NCBI RefSeq assembly: GCF_036370855.1
Contig: NC_088101.1
Location: 7,928,154-7,992,153, forward strand
Length of the DNA stretch: 64,000 nt
Direction of reading: 5' to 3'
Origin: Dromaius novaehollandiae
Taxonomy: Eukaryota > Chordata > Aves > Casuariiformes > Dromaiidae
Each line of letters starts with the position of its first letter. Positions within the stretch are counted from its first letter, which is position 1. Shown here piece by piece: positions 62,136 through 64,000 of this stretch. The notes under the pieces were generated by a model. The model was not told where the DNA came from, ran no database searches, and saw only the letters and a list, made by a program, of their open reading frames with translations. Both the position numbers and the translations under genes were made by a program.

Positions 62136-63339
62136 AACACTGTTGGAGCAATACCAACTGCTGGTCTGAGCCTCTTTGGGAAGCCCCATGCTCAAGGGTT
62201 AGTGTCATGCCTGACAATTTCTCTGCTTATTACCCAAGGGCTTTACCTTGTACATGATTTTAAGACACAGTTCAGCAGTACTAAAGGATTTAAATAGGGC
62301 CTTGCCTGCCAATACTCCCCCCTCCCAAGAGGGCTACTCATTCTCAGCAGCTCTGGAAATAATTCATCCCTTCTCAAACCACCCAAACTGCCCTTGCTCT
62401 CCTTTTGAGCCTCTGTTCCAGCTGTCACCAGAAGGGCAACACTCTTAACCCCCTGCTCCTCCCACAAGTCCCTCCTGGCCCCACTACATTCAGGAGAGAT
62501 TTGGACTGTGCTCACAAGAGCTCACAAAGCAGTCATGTTGAAACACACTGTCCTAAGCTCAGGAGTCTCCTGGGGGGCTGGTAAGGGCTAGTTTTACACA
62601 CCACTCAGTTTCTGCACACACCCTGTAGTAGACAGGCAGCTGGGGCATCTCCTTGACAGATAAAATAGTTTTAGGCAGTCTCTGAAGCAGTCCTATTTGA
62701 CTTCTATCATGTCTAAAAAGTCAAAGCAACACGAGGCAGACAACATACCAGGTACATTTTTCAGCTTTTGACGGCAGCCTTCGGATCCCAGTTATGTCTG
62801 CCTTGGGAGCAGACCCCATCTTGCCATGTTCATGAGACACAGCACTCTTCTAAGACCTGCAGGGGAAAAGCAGAGTCAATCCAATTGTACCCCGTGGTTA
62901 GCTACAGGACTTGGCATGCCACATACTGAAACACAGGGGCAATCACTACACTGTTGTACCTCCAAGCAAAGCTTGCTCAGAGGGGCTTATTTAAGCCCAT
63001 TGGGGTGATCAACACCCATGTCAATGGACTAGGCAGAGACTGGAAACTCAAAGCATGCAGCAACTCACCTCACTGGATGGCTCCTCTGACAAGCCACTAA
63101 CATCTCAGGCCCATCAAGCTTCACAACCTCTCATGAGAAAGACTAAAAAGGGCTCTCCAAAGAGCACAGGGCCTAGGAAAAAAAGCCCCCAGCAAGCGAT
63201 GCCTGTGCCATGACAGCATGTCTGGCAGGAAGACAGGGGACTGCTGCCTGCTGAAAGGAGCCCCCAGGCACTGTCACCTGCTGCTCCCCCTCAGCACATC
63301 ACACATCCAAATGCAAAAGCTGCACGAGCCCCTTCCAGA

Positions 63340-63885
63340 GCCAGCTGCTTTCCCAACTGTCCTACCAGGGCTTGTTGCCCCATTCAGCTACTGGGCACAG
63401 GGCCCTGCCCAGACCCTCGGGTCAGCAGGCACAAGCAGCCCTGCTGCAGCTGCCGGGAGGCAGGAGCTCACAGCCTCCCCAGCTCAGGCCTCTCACCAGC
63501 CTTGTCCCCAGCTGTCCCTCCTGCCCTGCCCCCGGGCTCAGGCACTGACCTCAGCAGAGCTCTGCAAAGGGGCTGGTGTCCCCAGCTCCTCCCCCCTGCT
63601 GCTGCACAGCCCCAGCTCCTCCTCCCCAGCCACCCACTGCCTCCAGCACAGCAGGGCTCCCACGGCCCAGGGCAGCCACCCCCTGCAAGAGGCACCCAGC
63701 CCCCCCGCAGCCTGGGGGAAGCCCCCCCTCTCCCTGAGGCAGCTCCTGTCACTCCCCCCTCCCCCACAACAGCCCCCCCACCAGCTCACACCAGCCCCAC
63801 CCCTCCACCAATCAGCTGCAGCCCCGCCCCACAGGCAGCCCCAGAAGCTTCCAGAAGCTCCTGGAAGGAGAAAGGCAGCCTGAGG
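63340..63885. promoter_or_regulatory. GC-rich patch with heat-shock element, copy B
   Basis: Same layout as 18,000-18,520. Heat-shock units fall at 63,844 (GAA), 63,849 (TTC), 63,854 (GAA), 63,859 (TCC) and 63,864 (GAA). A short insertion of C-rich sequence at about 63,590-63,612 is absent from copy A. Confidence 0.5.
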
Positions 63886-64000
63886 CAAAGGGCCCCTAGG
63901 GCAAAAGAGGGAGTAACACCAAGAGGTGCCCAGGGAGGGGACAGTGCTGAGAAGCTCCAAGCACCCACTTAGAGACACTGGAAAGCAGCAACCTCACCAG

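Larger units (their letters stand above)
45678..64000. repeat. Segmental duplication, copy B
   Basis: Direct-repeat partner of 1-18,627. Main indels against copy A: about 73 bp extra in the intron between exons 23 and 22 (near 47,340-47,430); about 464 bp less near 47,855; about 78 bp less near 54,020; about 24 bp extra in the promoter (near 56,908); and about 110 bp extra near 57,292-57,402. These indels and many scattered substitutions make a simple assembly copy of one allele less likely, though divergent haplotypes remain possible. Confidence 0.95.

Noticed and set aside
1-64000. CRISPR arrays, tRNA or rRNA genes, prokaryotic operons
   Set aside because: No regularly spaced palindromic repeats with unique spacers, no cloverleaf A/B boxes and no rRNA segments were noticed. 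The genome type is plainly vertebrate.

Overview
The window looks like avian nuclear DNA. It carries CR1 LINE 3' ends with the diagnostic tail, a gammaretrovirus-like endogenous retrovirus, and two copies of a many-exon maestro heat-like repeat (MROH) gene, a family strongly expanded in birds. The MROH part has short exons, short introns and very high GC and CpG. No bacterial-type genes, CRISPR arrays or recognisable tRNA/rRNA genes were seen.

Layout. Bases 1-18,627 (copy A) and 45,678-64,000 (copy B) are a direct segmental duplication, offset by about 45.2-45.7 kb and cut by both window edges. Each copy reads, left to right: an MROH gene on the minus strand; two CR1 fragments in its intron 1; a promoter with four CCAAT boxes on a 51-53 bp repeat; then a CpG-poor block with an LTR-like fragment, a broken ERV pol/env region and its 3' LTR, and a GC-rich patch with a multi-unit heat-shock element. 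Copy B's MROH gene is present from start codon to stop codon and poly(A) signal (33 exons, 56,829 to 43,565). Copy A's is cut by the left edge and shows exons 1-26 only.

The single-copy middle is 18.6-43.5 kb. About 19-29.3 kb is CpG-poor and repeat-derived, with two more LTR relatives and an inverted LTR-like pair. From 29.3 to 33.6 kb is ordinary intergenic or intronic DNA. A CpG island lies at 33.65-34.4 kb, and from it I can chain four plus-strand exons in phase (34,163-40,176) into a small Arg/Pro/Gly-rich protein I do not recognise. Tandem repeats fill 39.96-42.4 kb. A second CpG island (42.5-43.15 kb) has a minus-strand splice donor, and a GC-box minisatellite separates it from the MROH 3' end.

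Both MROH copies join exon 7 to exon 8 across a missing exon block, and the phases there do not match. Copy A also has a one-base insertion in exon 23. The locus therefore looks like a recent tandem expansion of an already shortened MROH gene. Copy B is the better candidate for a translated product, but the exon 7/8 junction leaves this open.
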